Shown: positions 1 to 9,804, counted from the first letter of the stretch. The stretch is 64,000 bases of DNA from Methylobacterium sp. Leaf104 (GCF_001422885.1 NZ_LMMZ01000001.1:372753-436752); one strand, 5' to 3'. Notes: generated by a model from the letters alone, not told the origin. Program-made: numbers and translations.

Positions 1-529
1 ACTGCATCACGTCCGCGATGGTGACGGTCGACATGCCACCCTTTCCGTCGACGAGCTCGATCTTGCCACCCTTCTCCTCGGCGGTGAGGCTGCCGCCCTC
101 GACCGTCTTCAGCATGGCCTTTCCACCGCCGGCCTTGATCGCCTTCTGGAGATCGGCCGCCGTCATCGTGCCGGCCACCACGTGGTAGGTCAGGATCTTG
201 GTCAGCGTGGCCTTGTTCTCCGGCTTGACCAGCGTGTCGACCGTGCCGGCCGGGAGCTTGGCGAAGGCGGCGTTGGTCGGCGCGAACACGGTGAACGGAC
301 CCTTGCCAGAGAGCGTGTCAACGAGGCCGGCAGCCTTGACGGCTGCGACCAGGGTGGTGTGGTCCTTCGAATTGACCGCGTTCTCGACGATGGTCTTCGA
401 CGGGTACATCGGCGCCCCACCGACCATCACCGTCTTCTCTTCCGCCGCCTGGGCCGCTGAGCCAAACGCGCCGACGCCCGTGAGCGCCATGGCGACGGTG
501 AGGCTTGCGACCTTGAACATGCGAGTCAT
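1..529 (-). CDS. Fasciclin-domain secreted protein (3' end outside window)
   Basis: The visible 176 residues start [10 protein letters not shown] and carry a cleavable signal peptide ending near AAQA, so the protein should be exported. The rest is a FAS1 domain: it shows the typical [14 protein letters not shown] segment and the LTYHVV strand. Bacterial fasciclin proteins are small periplasmic or surface proteins thought to mediate adhesion or biofilm contacts; no enzymatic role is known. The final strand and stop codon lie beyond base 1. A GGAGA ribosome site sits a few bases before the ATG; a second in-frame ATG three codons later is possible. The gene stands alone, upstream of a long non-coding stretch. 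Confidence 0.9.
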   Translation of the reverse strand, partial: MTRMFKVASLTVAMALTGVGAFGSAAQAAEEKTVMVGGAPMYPSKTIVENAVNSKDHTTLVAAVKAAGLVDTLSGKGPFTVFAPTNAAFAKLPAGTVDTLVKPENKATLTKILTYHVVAGTMTAADLQKAIKAGGGKAMLKTVEGGSLTAEEKGGKIELVDGKGGMSTVTIADVMQ

Positions 530-1054
530 GCGTATCTCCGAGTTCCGACCCCGTCATGCGGGGTCATCGCTCGCTACGCCCTTCTACGAAGAGAAGTTTC
601 AAAACAATCACAGGCGCCGACAGAATTCCTCGACGCTTCTTTTTCACTGTTTGCCCCAGCACCAAGGGGAAAATCGGCGTGGTCCGCTTGGGGGCGATAT
701 CGTTGGCGCTGCCATAGCCGTGACACGGAGGCCTTGTCAGATCGGACGCTCGATAGGGACTGAGGGCTATCGGCGACTCTGAATGAGAAGCCCAGTGCTC
801 TCTTCAATCCATTTCCCGCGAGGTCGACGATATCGGGGTCGTGCCGAACTGGAACTGTTTGGTGACGGCAGCGCCTAACTGAAAGCGTGCGATCCCCGCG
901 TTTAATGGGACACGACATGCTCTACGAACAGCCGCCGGGGGGCGTGGACGGTTGCTTGAGCGCGACTTACCGTATGTGACGCCCGCAGGGAGCTTGGCAA
1001 ACGGCTAGCGCTTTGGTCGTCCGTCTCGGACGGGGTACCTGAGGTCGGCCGTGG
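530..1054. other. Non-coding stretch without recognisable gene
   Basis: About 525 bases separate the fasciclin start from the end of the TehA-like gene. The stretch from about 590 to 720 is less GC-rich than its surroundings. Short open frames exist on both strands, but none has a convincing start, GC codon bias or family resemblance. Apart from the dyad at 547-565 I see no clear promoter or RNA here. It may be decayed sequence. Confidence 0.5.
547..565. repeat. Inverted repeat in the fasciclin 5' leader
   Basis: GACCCCG, five bases, CGGGGTC form a perfect 7-bp dyad about 18 bases upstream of the fasciclin start codon. It could be an operator or an mRNA hairpin close to the ribosome site. 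No partner protein is evident. Confidence 0.4.
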
Positions 1055-2083
1055 TCATTTCCGCGCTGTGACGGACGCCAAGGGTGCCGCGAACATGCTC
1101 CCGCGCGCCAGGAGCCACACGGTCATGACCGCAAGGCCGATGACGAGGCCGTTCGCGACGACGAACACCAGGGGGGCAATGGCGGTGACCGCACCGGTAT
1201 CCCCGCGGGCGACTAGGCGGAGCAGAGCCCCCGCGAGGGCCGTCGCGCCGAAGCTGAAAGCCCATAGCCCAGGCACGGCGCCGGCCTTCGCGATCCAGGG
1301 CGAGAGCCGGGCCAGCACCAGGACCTGGAGGAGGCCGTAGCCGATCAAGGCGTGTGCGAAGACGTCAGGCGTCCCTCCGCCAACCGAAAGGTAGGCCACT
1401 GCCCCAACCGGTGCCGGGGCCAACTGAATGCCCAGGGTCGGTCGCATTGCGACAGGCGTTTCGATCCCGGTGAGCAAGCGGTGAAGCAGAACGGACTCCA
1501 TCGCGAGCCATGAGAACAGGCCGGCGCCGAACGCGAGCTGCCCCCAATCCTGGTGACCCAGCGCCGCCGCCATCGTCGCCGAGACGAAGCTGCCGGCGAC
1601 GGTGGGGAGGTACAGCACCGCCGTCGTCGTGCCGGGATCCCGCCCGCCCTGCCAGAGCCCACCCGTCCGCCAGACGGCGAAGCCGAGCGTGAAGAGAAAG
1701 CCGAGGGCGAAGAGTGCGGTGCCGGCACCGGCCGAATGGGGCAGAAGCCCGCCCGCGACGAGCATGGTCGCCACGCCGGCCAGGCCGATGAAGCAACACT
1801 GGATCGCGTGGGCGGCCTCGGCCGCAAGCTTGTCCGATGCGAGGATGGCCTTGAGGGCGTAGAGCAGGACGAGTACGGCCCAGACCGTTGCGGCGAAGGC
1901 GTAGACCGCCTCTCCGATGAGCGGGGGAAGGTGCCACGCGAGCGCCGCGGCGCGCCAAGCGCCGCCGAGGCCGGATAGTCCCAGCACAATGCCGAAGTAC
2001 GCGGCCGGCGTGTTCGCCGCGACCTCTCTCAGGCGTTGTCCGAACGGGTGGCGTGGACTGGCGACGAGCGAGACCGTGTTCAT
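1055..2083 (-). CDS. TehA/SLAC1-type transporter (TDT family)
   Basis: A 342-residue integral membrane protein with about ten hydrophobic helices, beginning with a short charged N-terminus (RHPFGQRLREV) followed by the AAYFGIVLGLSGLGGAWR helix typical of the tellurite-resistance/dicarboxylate transporter family. Members move C4-dicarboxylates or small anions across the inner membrane; tellurite resistance is a secondary phenotype. The substrate cannot be read from sequence. The ATG at 2083 is preceded by a strong AGGAGAA site. It is divergent from the SDR gene and shares a 245-bp intergenic region with it. Confidence 0.85.
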   Translation of the reverse strand: MNTVSLVASPRHPFGQRLREVAANTPAAYFGIVLGLSGLGGAWRAAALAWHLPPLIGEAVYAFAATVWAVLVLLYALKAILASDKLAAEAAHAIQCCFIGLAGVATMLVAGGLLPHSAGAGTALFALGFLFTLGFAVWRTGGLWQGGRDPGTTTAVLYLPTVAGSFVSATMAAALGHQDWGQLAFGAGLFSWLAMESVLLHRLLTGIETPVAMRPTLGIQLAPAPVGAVAYLSVGGGTPDVFAHALIGYGLLQVLVLARLSPWIAKAGAVPGLWAFSFGATALAGALLRLVARGDTGAVTAIAPLVFVVANGLVIGLAVMTVWLLARGSMFAAPLASVTARK

Positions 2084-2328
2084 GGCGCTTCTCCTGCGAG
2101 ATCAGGTGCCGCGTTAGGTCAGACGATGTCCGATAACCGGCCAAGTTGCTGAAGCAGACCGGCGAACGGTCGCGCCGATCACCACTTCTCTGCCCGGTGA
2201 ATAACGGACTTCGAGCCGGACTATTATTCCGCTCTCGGCAATGGAGAGGTTCGCACCGCGGCGCTTGAGCGATGCCGGCCCTCAACCGATCTCGCATCCA
2301 TCGAAGGCGAAGTTCAGTGGTGGTGAAG

Positions 2329-3159
2329 ATGGATAGGACTTGGTTCGTCACAGGCTCGTCGCGCGGGCTTGGCCGCGCGTTGGCCGATGCGGTCGTCGCC
2401 GCGGGCGAGCGGCTTTGCGTGACGGCGCGCGACCCCGCCACGCTCGCCGACCTCGTCGATGCGGGTGGCGAGCGCGTCCTCGCGCTGCCCCTCGACGTCA
2501 CCGACGAGGCGGCCGCGCGCCGCGCGGTCGAGGCCGCCGCGAAGCGGTTCGGCGGGCTCGACGTCGTCGTCAACAACGCCGGCTACGGCGACGTCGCGCC
2601 CATCGAGGACACCGACCTCGCCTCGTTCCGGGCACAGGTCGAGACGAACCTGTTCGGGGTCATCAACGTGACCAGGGCGGCCATCCCGCTGTTCCGGACA
2701 CAGAGCCGCGGCCATTTCCTGCAGGTCTCGTCCATCGGGGGGCGCGTCGGCGCGACCGGTCGTGGCCCGTATTCGGCCGCGAAATTCGGCGTCGAGGGCT
2801 TCTCGGAGGTCCTCGCCGTCGAGATGAGGGCCTTCGGCGTGCATGTGACAATCGTGGAGCCTGGCGGCTTCCGCACCGACTTCGCGGGCTTGTCCACGCG
2901 GATCGCGGAGGGGAACCCGGCCTACGCCGAGACTGTCGGCAAGGTCGCTGCCATGCAGCGGGCCTACGACGGGAAGCAGCCCGGCGACCCGGAGCGGGCC
3001 GCCCAGGCGATGATGGCCGTGGCCTCTGCCAAAGTCCCGCCCTTGCGTCTCGTGCTCGGGAGCGACGCCTACGCGCGCGCCGAGGCGAGCGACGAGGCCC
3101 GGCTCGCGGAACTGCGCGCATGGCGCCACGTCAGCGTCTCGACCGACTTCGCGGCTTGA
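2329..3159 (+). CDS. Short-chain dehydrogenase/reductase
   Basis: 276 residues, the normal size of a classical SDR. The Rossmann motif TGSSRGLG lies at residues 8-15, NNAG near residue 83, and the catalytic Ser and YSAAK (Y-x3-K) follow in the middle. It should use NAD(P)(H) to oxidise or reduce an unknown carbonyl or alcohol in the cytoplasm. The ATG at 2329 is chosen because the Rossmann strand (MDRTWFVTG) begins there; the reading frame opens earlier at 2272 but the extra residues look non-coding. It converges on a LysR gene, a frequent regulator-target pairing. Confidence 0.88.
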   Translation: MDRTWFVTGSSRGLGRALADAVVAAGERLCVTARDPATLADLVDAGGERVLALPLDVTDEAAARRAVEAAAKRFGGLDVVVNNAGYGDVAPIEDTDLASFRAQVETNLFGVINVTRAAIPLFRTQSRGHFLQVSSIGGRVGATGRGPYSAAKFGVEGFSEVLAVEMRAFGVHVTIVEPGGFRTDFAGLSTRIAEGNPAYAETVGKVAAMQRAYDGKQPGDPERAAQAMMAVASAKVPPLRLVLGSDAYARAEASDEARLAELRAWRHVSVSTDFAA

Positions 3160-3293
3160 GATCGCTTTCCGCGTAAAGGAACCTCATGCGGGACGGCCAG
3201 CATGCTGCGGTCCGCTCGGGGCGGCCTCGACCTCGGGAGGGCTGGGTCACATCCACCGGGACCGATGGCGCTCTGCGACGACCTTGTTCCCGC

Positions 3294-4184
3294 TCAGTTG
3301 AGCAGGCGGTTGGCCCGTAGCCGTGCCACGGCCAGGTCGACGAAGGTCCTGACCTTCGCGGGCGCCTGCCGCCCCTCGGGGTAGACCACGTGGATAGGCA
3401 GCGGCTCTTCCTCATAGTCGGCCAACACGACCTGCAGGCGGCCTTCGAGCAAGGCGGAGCCGATCTGGTAGTGCAGCACCCGCGTCAGGCCCCAGCCCGC
3501 CAAGGCCGCGGCGATGCCGGCCTCGTTCGTGTTGCTCATCAGGGCCGGATGGACCGTCACGCGCTGGTCCTGCGCGAACCGCCATTCCGTCGACGCCCAG
3601 GCACCCGTCGACATGGCGACGCGGTGGTCCCGCAGGTCCTGCGGGGACTGCGGGACGCCGTGCTTTTCGAAGTAGGCCGGCGAGCCGCAGACGACGCGGC
3701 GCACGGAGCCGACCCTGGCGGCCGTGAAGCCGGAATCAGACAGGTGGCCGATGCGGACGGCGACGTCGATGCCCTCCTCGACGATGTTCACCTGCCGGTC
3801 CACGAACAGCGTCCGCGCCGCCATGGTGGGGTAGGCGTCGAGGTAGTCGGTCACGACGGGCAGCACGTGCATGTGGCCGAACAGGACCGACGCCGTGACC
3901 GCGAGAGTGCCGGAGGGCGTCGCGTAGGAGCCCGCGGCGGCGGCCTCGGCCTCGACGATGTCGGCCAGGATGCGCCGGCAATCCTCGTAGTAGCGCCCCC
4001 CGGCCTCCGTGAGCTTCACGGAGCGCGTGGTGCGGACGAACAGGCGGCCGCCGATGGTCTCCTCCAGCGCGGCGACGGCCCGCGTCACGGCCGGCGGGCT
4101 CATGTGCATGAGGCGCGCGGTCTCGGCGAAGCTCGCCGTCTCCGCGACTTTCGCGAAGATGCGCATGGCCTGCCAACGGTCCAT
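3294..4184 (-). CDS. LysR-family transcriptional regulator
   Basis: 296 residues. The N-terminal winged helix-turn-helix (MRIFAKVAETASFAETAR, recognition helix SPPAVTRAVAALE) is followed by a LysR substrate-binding domain. The ATG at 4184 has a GGGGGAG site just upstream and starts at the normal distance from the HTH; the frame continues upstream without family resemblance. It is the last gene of a minus-strand run of redox genes (isochorismatase to AhpD-like) and converges with the SDR gene, so it probably controls one of these. The inducer is unknown. Confidence 0.92.
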   Translation of the reverse strand: MDRWQAMRIFAKVAETASFAETARLMHMSPPAVTRAVAALEETIGGRLFVRTTRSVKLTEAGGRYYEDCRRILADIVEAEAAAAGSYATPSGTLAVTASVLFGHMHVLPVVTDYLDAYPTMAARTLFVDRQVNIVEEGIDVAVRIGHLSDSGFTAARVGSVRRVVCGSPAYFEKHGVPQSPQDLRDHRVAMSTGAWASTEWRFAQDQRVTVHPALMSNTNEAGIAAALAGWGLTRVLHYQIGSALLEGRLQVVLADYEEEPLPIHVVYPEGRQAPAKVRTFVDLAVARLRANRLLN

Positions 4185-4303
4185 GGTCCTGCTCCCCCGT
4201 CCCCGGTGGCCCGCCCATCGTAGCCACGACGAATACAGCTGTTCGTGCCAGCGCGTGGCCAGGCCGTCTTGGGATGGTGAACGACGCGTCGGGCCCGCGC
4301 CGG

Positions 4304-4630
4304 CTAGCTTGCGGCGCCCGCGAGGTCTTCGGCCAGGCTCTCGATCTCGCGGCAAACCTCGGTGGGGATGCCCGACCGCACGGCCTGCCCACGCTCCTGT
4401 GACAGGCGTCCGCCGTCACGCGCGACCGCCGCCAGGGCCAGGGACAGCGCCCGCGACGTGCGCAGGTCGAAGCTCCGGCCCCGGCGCGCGGCGTCGATCT
4501 CGGCGCGGCACATCCCGAGCGTCCGGGCCTCCGATTCCCACCGCGCCGGAACGGGCGGGCCACGACCGCCGTCGGCCAGGACGAGCGCGATGGACAGGCG
4601 CACACGCCCGTCCACGGTGAAGGAAGCCAT
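4304..4630 (-). CDS. Small protein resembling the C-terminal half of AhpD/carboxymuconolactone decarboxylases, without CxxC
   Basis: 108 residues. The segment from LGMCRAEIDAARRG through DLRTSRALSLALAAV and GRLSQERGQAVRSG follows the helix order of AhpD-like alkylhydroperoxidase/CMD proteins after their active site (LGLSDEEIEAAR.., DPRTAALLAFA.., RGRVSDADLAAVRAAG). The CxxC-x3-H catalytic segment expected before this is absent: the N-terminus has only a short stretch (RVRLSIALVLADGG) in its place. It is therefore probably not a peroxidase. GGGAG precedes the ATG. It lies 31 bases after the DUF1348 gene and should be cotranscribed. The family link is my pattern reading, not a search result. 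Confidence 0.55.
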   Translation of the reverse strand: MASFTVDGRVRLSIALVLADGGRGPPVPARWESEARTLGMCRAEIDAARRGRSFDLRTSRALSLALAAVARDGGRLSQERGQAVRSGIPTEVCREIESLAEDLAGAAS

Positions 4631-4661
4631 GGCGGCGCTCCCGGGGTTTCGGGGGATCGGT

Positions 4662-5126
4662 TCAGAAGCCGAAGTGGCTGAGGCCCGGATGGTCGTCCGG
4701 CCGGCGCCCGAGCGGCCAGCGGAACTTGCGGTCCTCCTCCCGGATCGGGTGCTCGTTGATGCTGGCGTGGCGGGCCCGCATCAGCCCGTCCTCGGCAAAC
4801 TCCCAGTTCTCGTTGCCGTAGGCCCGGAACCACTGCCCGCTGTCGTCGCGGTACTCGTAGGCGTAGCGCACCGCGATGCGGTTGCCGGTGAAGGCCCAGA
4901 GCTCCTTGATCAGGCGGTAGTCGAGCTCACGGTTCCACTTGCGCGTCAGGAAGGCCTCGGCCTCCTCGCGGCTCCGCACGAACTCGGCCCTGTTCCGCCA
5001 GCGGGTGTCGGTCGTGTAGGCCAGGGCGACCTTGGCGGGGTCGCGGCTGTTCCAGCCGTCCTCGGCGAGGCGGACCTTCTCGATGGCGCTCTCCTCGGTG
5101 AATGGCGGCAGCGGGGGACGGGACAT
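4662..5126 (-). CDS. DUF1348 / NTF2-like family protein
   Basis: 154 residues. Core features are the [20 protein letters not shown] helix, the [11 protein letters not shown] strand, the [15 protein letters not shown] segment and [11 protein letters not shown], all typical of the DUF1348 branch of the NTF2/SnoaL fold. These proteins are small cytoplasmic alpha+beta cones with a pocket; some NTF2-like relatives are isomerases or hydrolases, but this branch has no proven reaction. GAGGAAAA lies before the ATG at 5126. It sits 89 bases downstream of the flavin reductase fusion gene in a same-strand run. Confidence 0.85.
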   Translation of the reverse strand: MSRPPLPPFTEESAIEKVRLAEDGWNSRDPAKVALAYTTDTRWRNRAEFVRSREEAEAFLTRKWNRELDYRLIKELWAFTGNRIAVRYAYEYRDDSGQWFRAYGNENWEFAEDGLMRARHASINEHPIREEDRKFRWPLGRRPDDHPGLSHFGF

Positions 5127-5215
5127 CGGCTTTTCCTCAGGGTTTGGGGGGTGAACACGCATCGCGCGGACGGTCGGTGGGTCGGCGGGGTGGGACCCTC
5201 GACCATCGACGCAGG

Positions 5216-7279
5216 TCAGAGGGCGAGGTGGACGGGGCCGCTGCCCTCGGCCGGGGCGGCCGAGCAGATCAGCGCCTCGTCGTCCGCGTGGGGGGCCGTG
5301 GGCGCCTTCGCGTAGGTGACGGCGCCTTTCAGAAGCTTGGTCCTGCAAGTGCCGCAGGTTCCGGTCCGGCAACTGAACTCCGGGCTGAGGCCACGCGCCT
5401 CGGCGAGTTCGAGCAGCGTTCCGGCTTCGGGCGTCCAGCGCGCCTCCTTCGAAGAATTCAGGAAGGCGACCGGGACCGGCTCCGTCGAGGCAGGCGGCAG
5501 CTTGGCCGCCTCGGCATCGGCAGGCACGCTCCGGATGAGCGACGAGGGGCCGAAGGTCTCGGCGTGGATGCGGTCGTCGTCGACGTTCAAGCCGCGCAGC
5601 CCGTCGTAGAGCGCCTGCGTGAAGGCGGTCGGACCGCAGAGGTAGAAGTCGTAGTCGCCGAACGGCAGCACGTGGGCGAGCAGCGCCACGTCGATCCGGC
5701 CGGCGACGTCGTAGTCGACGCCTTCCACGGCATCCCCGGGCGCGCTCAGCACCCGCACGACCTTCACCGCGCCCTGGGCCGCACCCACGAGCTCAGCCAC
5801 TTCCCGGTCGAACGGACGCTCCTCCTTGGAGCGGGCCGCCTGGATCAGGGTGGTCGGCCGGATGCCCCGGGTGCGCAGGCCCTCGTAGACGACGTGGCGC
5901 AGCATCGCGAGGAGCGGCGTGATGCCGATGCCGCCGGCAAGCAGCACGGCCGGCCGCTTGGCGCGGGCGTCGATGGTGAAGCCGCCGGCCGGCGCCCGCG
6001 CCTCGACCACGTCCCCGACCCGCAGCGTGTCGTGGAGGTGCCCGGACACGGCGCCGTCGCGCTTGACGCTGATGCGGTAGACCGCGTCCGAGGGCGCGAC
6101 GGACAGCGTGTAGGTGCGGATGACCGGCTTGTCCGCGCCGGGGAGCGCCACGCGGATGGGCAGGTGCTGCCCCGCCTGGTGCGGGATGAGCCCGGACCCG
6201 TCCGTAGGCTGGAGATGGAAGGAGCGGATCGCGCGGCTCTCGTCGACGATCCTCGTGACCGTGAACGGACGCCATTGCGTCGCCAGTTCCGCGGCCCGGA
6301 GCCGGTCGGCGGCCTCGCGCCAGTCGCCGGTCATCAGGGAGTTCGGCGACCAGCCATCTGCCCGAAAGGACCAGCGCAGGGGCAGCGCGCCCCGCCGCCA
6401 CACGACCCGGCGGGGCCGGAACGTCCAGAGCCGCTCGGCGCCCTGGAAGGCGGCGATCTCGGGCGAGGACAAGATGACCTCGGCGTCGCCGGTCATCTGC
6501 AGGAGATCGCCAGTCTCGAAGTCGGCGAAGACGAGGCCGGCCTTGCCGTTCAGGAGGATGTTGCCGAGGGTGGCGAAGAAGAGGTTGCCGGCGAAGTCGG
6601 GGATGGTGAGCGTGCCGTCGGCGGCGACCCGGACGAAGCCCTCCTTGCCGCCCCGGTGCGAGACGTCGACCTGGCGGCGGTCGTCGCGCTCGGCGTAGGA
6701 GGCGACGAAGAAGGTGTCGGCGGCCTCGATCATGGCGCGCGCACCGGCGTCGAGCATGGCGCTCTCCTCGACGGAGCCCGGGAAGGGCAGCTGCGGGTCG
6801 CGGACGAAGGTGAGGTCGCGCAGTTGGATGTACTGGGGACAGTTGCCGAAGCTCTGGTCGACGGCGAAGCGTATGACGCCGTCCGACATCGAACGGATTA
6901 GGCCGTTGACGCGGTTGCGGCGGCGGGTGTGCAGCTCGATCCCGAGGAGGCCGAGCGCGTCGCCGTCGCGCAGGCCCGCGCTCGCCGGGTCGCTCGGGTC
7001 GGGGCGGGCCGCGATTTCCAGGGCCGTCGGGCCGGGGGAGCCGATGAAGCCGGGAGCCCCCGCGATCAGGGTCGCCCAGGCGTCGCCCTGCGGGTCGACG
7101 GTGCCGGCCACGATGAAGGGGACCTGCTCGTAGAAGGCGCGGTGCTGGTCGGGCATGAACGCGCGCACGACGCGCCGGCCCACGTCCTCCATGCGCTCGG
7201 CGACGCCAACCTGCTGCTGGATGGCCGTCTCGCCCGGGTGCCAGGTCGAGAGCTTCGTCATCGTCGTACCGTCGCTCAT
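5216..7279 (-). CDS. PNPOx-like / ferredoxin-NADP reductase / 2Fe-2S ferredoxin fusion oxidoreductase
   Basis: 687 residues with three parts. Residues about 15-320 look like a pyridoxamine-phosphate-oxidase-type split barrel ([20 protein letters not shown]). Residues about 360-590 are a flavin reductase with the FAD-binding RTYTLS motif and the nucleotide motif [15 protein letters not shown]. The C-terminus, about 600-687, is a plant-type ferredoxin with C-x4-C-x2-C ([11 protein letters not shown]) and the last cysteine in LICSA. Electrons should pass from NAD(P)H through FAD to the 2Fe-2S centre and on to the N-terminal domain or an outside acceptor. GGGAGA precedes the ATG at 7279. The next upstream gene is a GST, 58 bases away. 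The natural substrate is unknown. Confidence 0.88.
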   Translation of the reverse strand: MSDGTTMTKLSTWHPGETAIQQQVGVAERMEDVGRRVVRAFMPDQHRAFYEQVPFIVAGTVDPQGDAWATLIAGAPGFIGSPGPTALEIAARPDPSDPASAGLRDGDALGLLGIELHTRRRNRVNGLIRSMSDGVIRFAVDQSFGNCPQYIQLRDLTFVRDPQLPFPGSVEESAMLDAGARAMIEAADTFFVASYAERDDRRQVDVSHRGGKEGFVRVAADGTLTIPDFAGNLFFATLGNILLNGKAGLVFADFETGDLLQMTGDAEVILSSPEIAAFQGAERLWTFRPRRVVWRRGALPLRWSFRADGWSPNSLMTGDWREAADRLRAAELATQWRPFTVTRIVDESRAIRSFHLQPTDGSGLIPHQAGQHLPIRVALPGADKPVIRTYTLSVAPSDAVYRISVKRDGAVSGHLHDTLRVGDVVEARAPAGGFTIDARAKRPAVLLAGGIGITPLLAMLRHVVYEGLRTRGIRPTTLIQAARSKEERPFDREVAELVGAAQGAVKVVRVLSAPGDAVEGVDYDVAGRIDVALLAHVLPFGDYDFYLCGPTAFTQALYDGLRGLNVDDDRIHAETFGPSSLIRSVPADAEAAKLPPASTEPVPVAFLNSSKEARWTPEAGTLLELAEARGLSPEFSCRTGTCGTCRTKLLKGAVTYAKAPTAPHADDEALICSAAPAEGSGPVHLAL

Positions 7280-7337
7280 GGTGCTCTCCCATCCATTCCG
7301 GTCGGGCGCACCCAGCGGTGCGCCCGGACCCGCGCGG

Positions 7338-7955
7338 TCACGCGGCGGCGTTGAGGCCTGCCGGCGTCTGGACGAACGGGACGAAGCCCGGCAGGGCCTC
7401 GATCCGGCGAAGGTACGCGTTGACGGTGGGGTAGCCAGACAGGTCGACGTTGCCTTCGGGCGCGCGCGCCAGGTAGCTGTAGAGCGCGATGTCCGCGATG
7501 GTGGGGCGCTCGCCGACCAGCCAATCACGCCCGGTGAGATGTGCCTCCACGCGACCGAGCAGCGTGTGCGCCCGACCGATCACCTCCTCCGGGTTGAACT
7601 TGGCGCCGAACACGGTCACGAGCCGCGCGGCGGCCGGGCCGTAGGCGAGTTCGCCCGCCGCCACCGAAAGCCAGCGCTGCACGGCGGCCTCGCCCGCCGC
7701 ATCCTCCGGCAGCCAGTCGGTCCGCCCGAGCTTGCGCGCCACGTAGACGAGGATGGCATTCGAATCGGAGATGACGGTGCCGTCGTCGTCGAGGACCGGG
7801 ACCTGCCCGAACGGGTTGAGGGCCAGGAACTCGGGCCGCTTGTGCGCACCGGCCTTCAGGTCGACCTCGATGGCCTCGTGGGGCACGCCGAGCAGCGAGA
7901 GGAACAGGCGCGCCCGGTGCGCGTGGCCCGAGAGGGGATGGTGGTAGAGCTTCAT
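7338..7955 (-). CDS. Glutathione S-transferase
   Basis: 205 residues with both GST domains. The thioredoxin-like N-terminal domain starts [16 protein letters not shown] and carries the glutathione-binding cis-Pro and SNAIL region ([25 protein letters not shown]). The all-helical C-terminal domain includes the typical N-capping/hydrophobic staple region ([20 protein letters not shown]). It should conjugate glutathione to, or reduce, an electrophilic substrate in the cytoplasm. Placed between an isochorismatase-type hydrolase and the flavin reductase fusion, it fits a detoxification cassette. Confidence 0.93.
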   Translation of the reverse strand: MKLYHHPLSGHAHRARLFLSLLGVPHEAIEVDLKAGAHKRPEFLALNPFGQVPVLDDDGTVISDSNAILVYVARKLGRTDWLPEDAAGEAAVQRWLSVAAGELAYGPAAARLVTVFGAKFNPEEVIGRAHTLLGRVEAHLTGRDWLVGERPTIADIALYSYLARAPEGNVDLSGYPTVNAYLRRIEALPGFVPFVQTPAGLNAAA

Positions 7956-8083
7956 GACCGCGTTCCCTGTTTGCCGGCCCGGGTGAAGCCCCGAACCGCA
8001 GGGACAAGGTGCCCCGGTGGAAGCACGGCGAGAATGCTCGCCCTTGGCAGTTCATTGTTGTCTGGAGTGGAATAATCCAGGTT

Positions 8084-8095
8084 GGGGGGGGGGGG
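8084..8095. repeat. Run of twelve G residues
   Basis: An uninterrupted G12 tract lies between the isochorismatase stop (8140) and the GST start (7955), about 130 bases upstream of the latter on the transcribed strand. Such tracts slip during replication and can tune promoter spacing; they are also a classic place for sequencing error. Confidence 0.6.
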
Positions 8096-8139
8096 AGCCG
8101 GTCATCACCGTGCGGTCGGTGTCCGGCCCCTCCAGACCG

Positions 8140-8763
8140 TTACGCCTGCCCCTTCGCAGCCAGGAAGCCGGCGTAGTTGTTGCCGGCGAAGGGAAGGTGG
8201 CCGCCCATTAGCTTGGCGTGCGCCTCGCCGGTGGCGGACTGCCAATGCGCCAGAAGCTCGGCGCCGACCGCGACCCAGTTGATCGGAACGATGCCGGCCT
8301 GGACCATCCGGGTTATGGCCGCGTCCTCGACGAGCTTGCTCCAGGTGCCGGAGGCGTCGACGACCGCGTAGACCTCGTAGCCGGCATCCTTCGCCGACAG
8401 GGCCGCGAAGGCCACGCAGACGTCCGTCGAGATGCCGGCGATCAGGAGCTTCCTGCGGCCGGTCGCCTTCACGGCGGCGGCGAAATCGGCGTTGTCGAAG
8501 GCGTTGATCTCGCCGGGCCGGTGCACGACGGCGGCGTTCGGCAGGCCCTGTGCCACGACCGGCATGATCGGGCCGTTCGGGCCGTCCGAGGCGCTGGTCG
8601 TGATCACGGCCGGCAGGCCGTAGACCTGCGCGATGGTCACGAGCGCCTTGACGTTGTTCTGGAAGTCCGCGGGCGACTGGGTCTGCACGCCGTTGGCGAG
8701 CCCCGTCTGATGGTCGACGAAGAGCACGGCGGCGTTCTCGGCGGTCAATCTCTCGTAGGACAT
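8140..8763 (-). CDS. YcaC-type isochorismatase-family cysteine hydrolase
   Basis: 207 residues. The family triad is visible: Asp17 in FVDHQTGL, a lysine in the KATGRRKLLIAG segment and the nucleophile Cys116 in STDVCVAF, preceded by the usual cis-peptide region. The HRPGEINAFDN and VVDASGTWS segments match the YcaC subgroup, which forms octamers and has no settled substrate. The ATG at 8763 is preceded by AAGGAAA; the frame extends upstream only with unlikely sequence. It heads the minus-strand redox run that ends with the LysR gene at 3294. Confidence 0.9.
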   Translation of the reverse strand: MSYERLTAENAAVLFVDHQTGLANGVQTQSPADFQNNVKALVTIAQVYGLPAVITTSASDGPNGPIMPVVAQGLPNAAVVHRPGEINAFDNADFAAAVKATGRRKLLIAGISTDVCVAFAALSAKDAGYEVYAVVDASGTWSKLVEDAAITRMVQAGIVPINWVAVGAELLAHWQSATGEAHAKLMGGHLPFAGNNYAGFLAAKGQA

Positions 8764-8937
8764 GGCATTTTCCTTTGATGGGGCGGGTCCGCTCCGGAGC
8801 CGCCTGACACCACGAAGATGCCGTCCCGTGTCCGGCGCCACTAGCCGTCTCTCCAGGCACTCTGCGTCCCTAAATACGGGACGCCGAAAACGGGATCGCC
8901 TCCTCGGGCGGACATACGCACGACACGCCGAAGCGGC

Positions 8938-9804
8938 TCACCGGCCGAGGCGCTCGATCAACAGCTCTGTCAGGGCTTGTACCTTGCGCGACGGGTGCTG
9001 CCCGGGCGGCCGCACGACGAACATGCCGATGGAGGGAAGGGCGTATCCCGGCATGATCGGCACCAGTGAGCCGGCGGCCACGTAGGGCTCCGCGATGACG
9101 TCGGGCAGCGCGGTGATGCCCGCGCCGGCGGCCGTCGCCTCCGCGATGGCCACGGCGCTGTCCGCTCGAAAGCGGCCCGTCGGGCGGACCGTGAACGACT
9201 TGCCCCCGGCGCTGAACATCCAGGTCTCCGTGCCGATCATCACGGCCGGGTGTCCGGGCACGTCCTCCGGCGTCTCGGGCACGCCGCGCTTGGCGATGTA
9301 GTCGGGGCTCGCGAACAGCCGGACCGAGAAGGACCCGATGCGGCGTGCAACGAGGTTCGAATCCGCCAGGTAGCCGACCCGGATGCCGCAATCGAAGCCT
9401 TCGGTGACGAGGTCGACATAGCGGTCGCTGTAGCGGCAGTTGATCTGCAGCTGAGGGTGGCGTCGGGTGAGTTCGGCGATGGCCGGAGCGAAGTGCGTCG
9501 GGCCGAAGGTGAAGGGCACGGCGACCCGCAGGAGGCCACGGAGCTCGCCGCCGACGGAGATCGCCTCCATGGCGGCGTCCACCTCCGCGCAGACCCGCGC
9601 GGCGTGCTCCCGGAACGTCGTGCCCGCCTCGGTCAGGGCCGCGCCCCGGGTGGTGCGGGCGAGGAGCTGGGTGCCGAGCTCGGCCTCCAGCCTCAGAAGC
9701 CGCCGGCTGACAATCGATTTCGCCAGGTTGAGACGGCGGGACGCCGCGGACACCCCGCCGGCGTCGGCTACCTCCACGAAAGTCCTCAGGTCATCGACGT
9801 CCAT
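8938..9804 (-). CDS. LysR-family transcriptional regulator, divergent from pirin
   Basis: 288 residues: N-terminal HTH (MDVDDLRTFVEVADAGGVSA, recognition helix AKSIVSRRLLRLE) and a LysR effector-binding domain. The ATG at 9804 is at the correct distance from the HTH; upstream in-frame codons do not resemble the family. It is divergent from the pirin gene, with a 109-base shared promoter region containing a perfect dyad and a near-direct repeat. It also lies just upstream of the isochorismatase, so both flanks are candidate targets. Confidence 0.92.
   Translation of the reverse strand: MDVDDLRTFVEVADAGGVSAASRRLNLAKSIVSRRLLRLEAELGTQLLARTTRGAALTEAGTTFREHAARVCAEVDAAMEAISVGGELRGLLRVAVPFTFGPTHFAPAIAELTRRHPQLQINCRYSDRYVDLVTEGFDCGIRVGYLADSNLVARRIGSFSVRLFASPDYIAKRGVPETPEDVPGHPAVMIGTETWMFSAGGKSFTVRPTGRFRADSAVAIAEATAAGAGITALPDVIAEPYVAAGSLVPIMPGYALPSIGMFVVRPPGQHPSRKVQALTELLIERLGR

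Noticed and set aside
574..918. 114-codon minus-strand frame in the gap between fasciclin and the TehA-like gene
   Set aside because: No ribosome site, no family pattern and a composition unlike the neighbouring coding genes.
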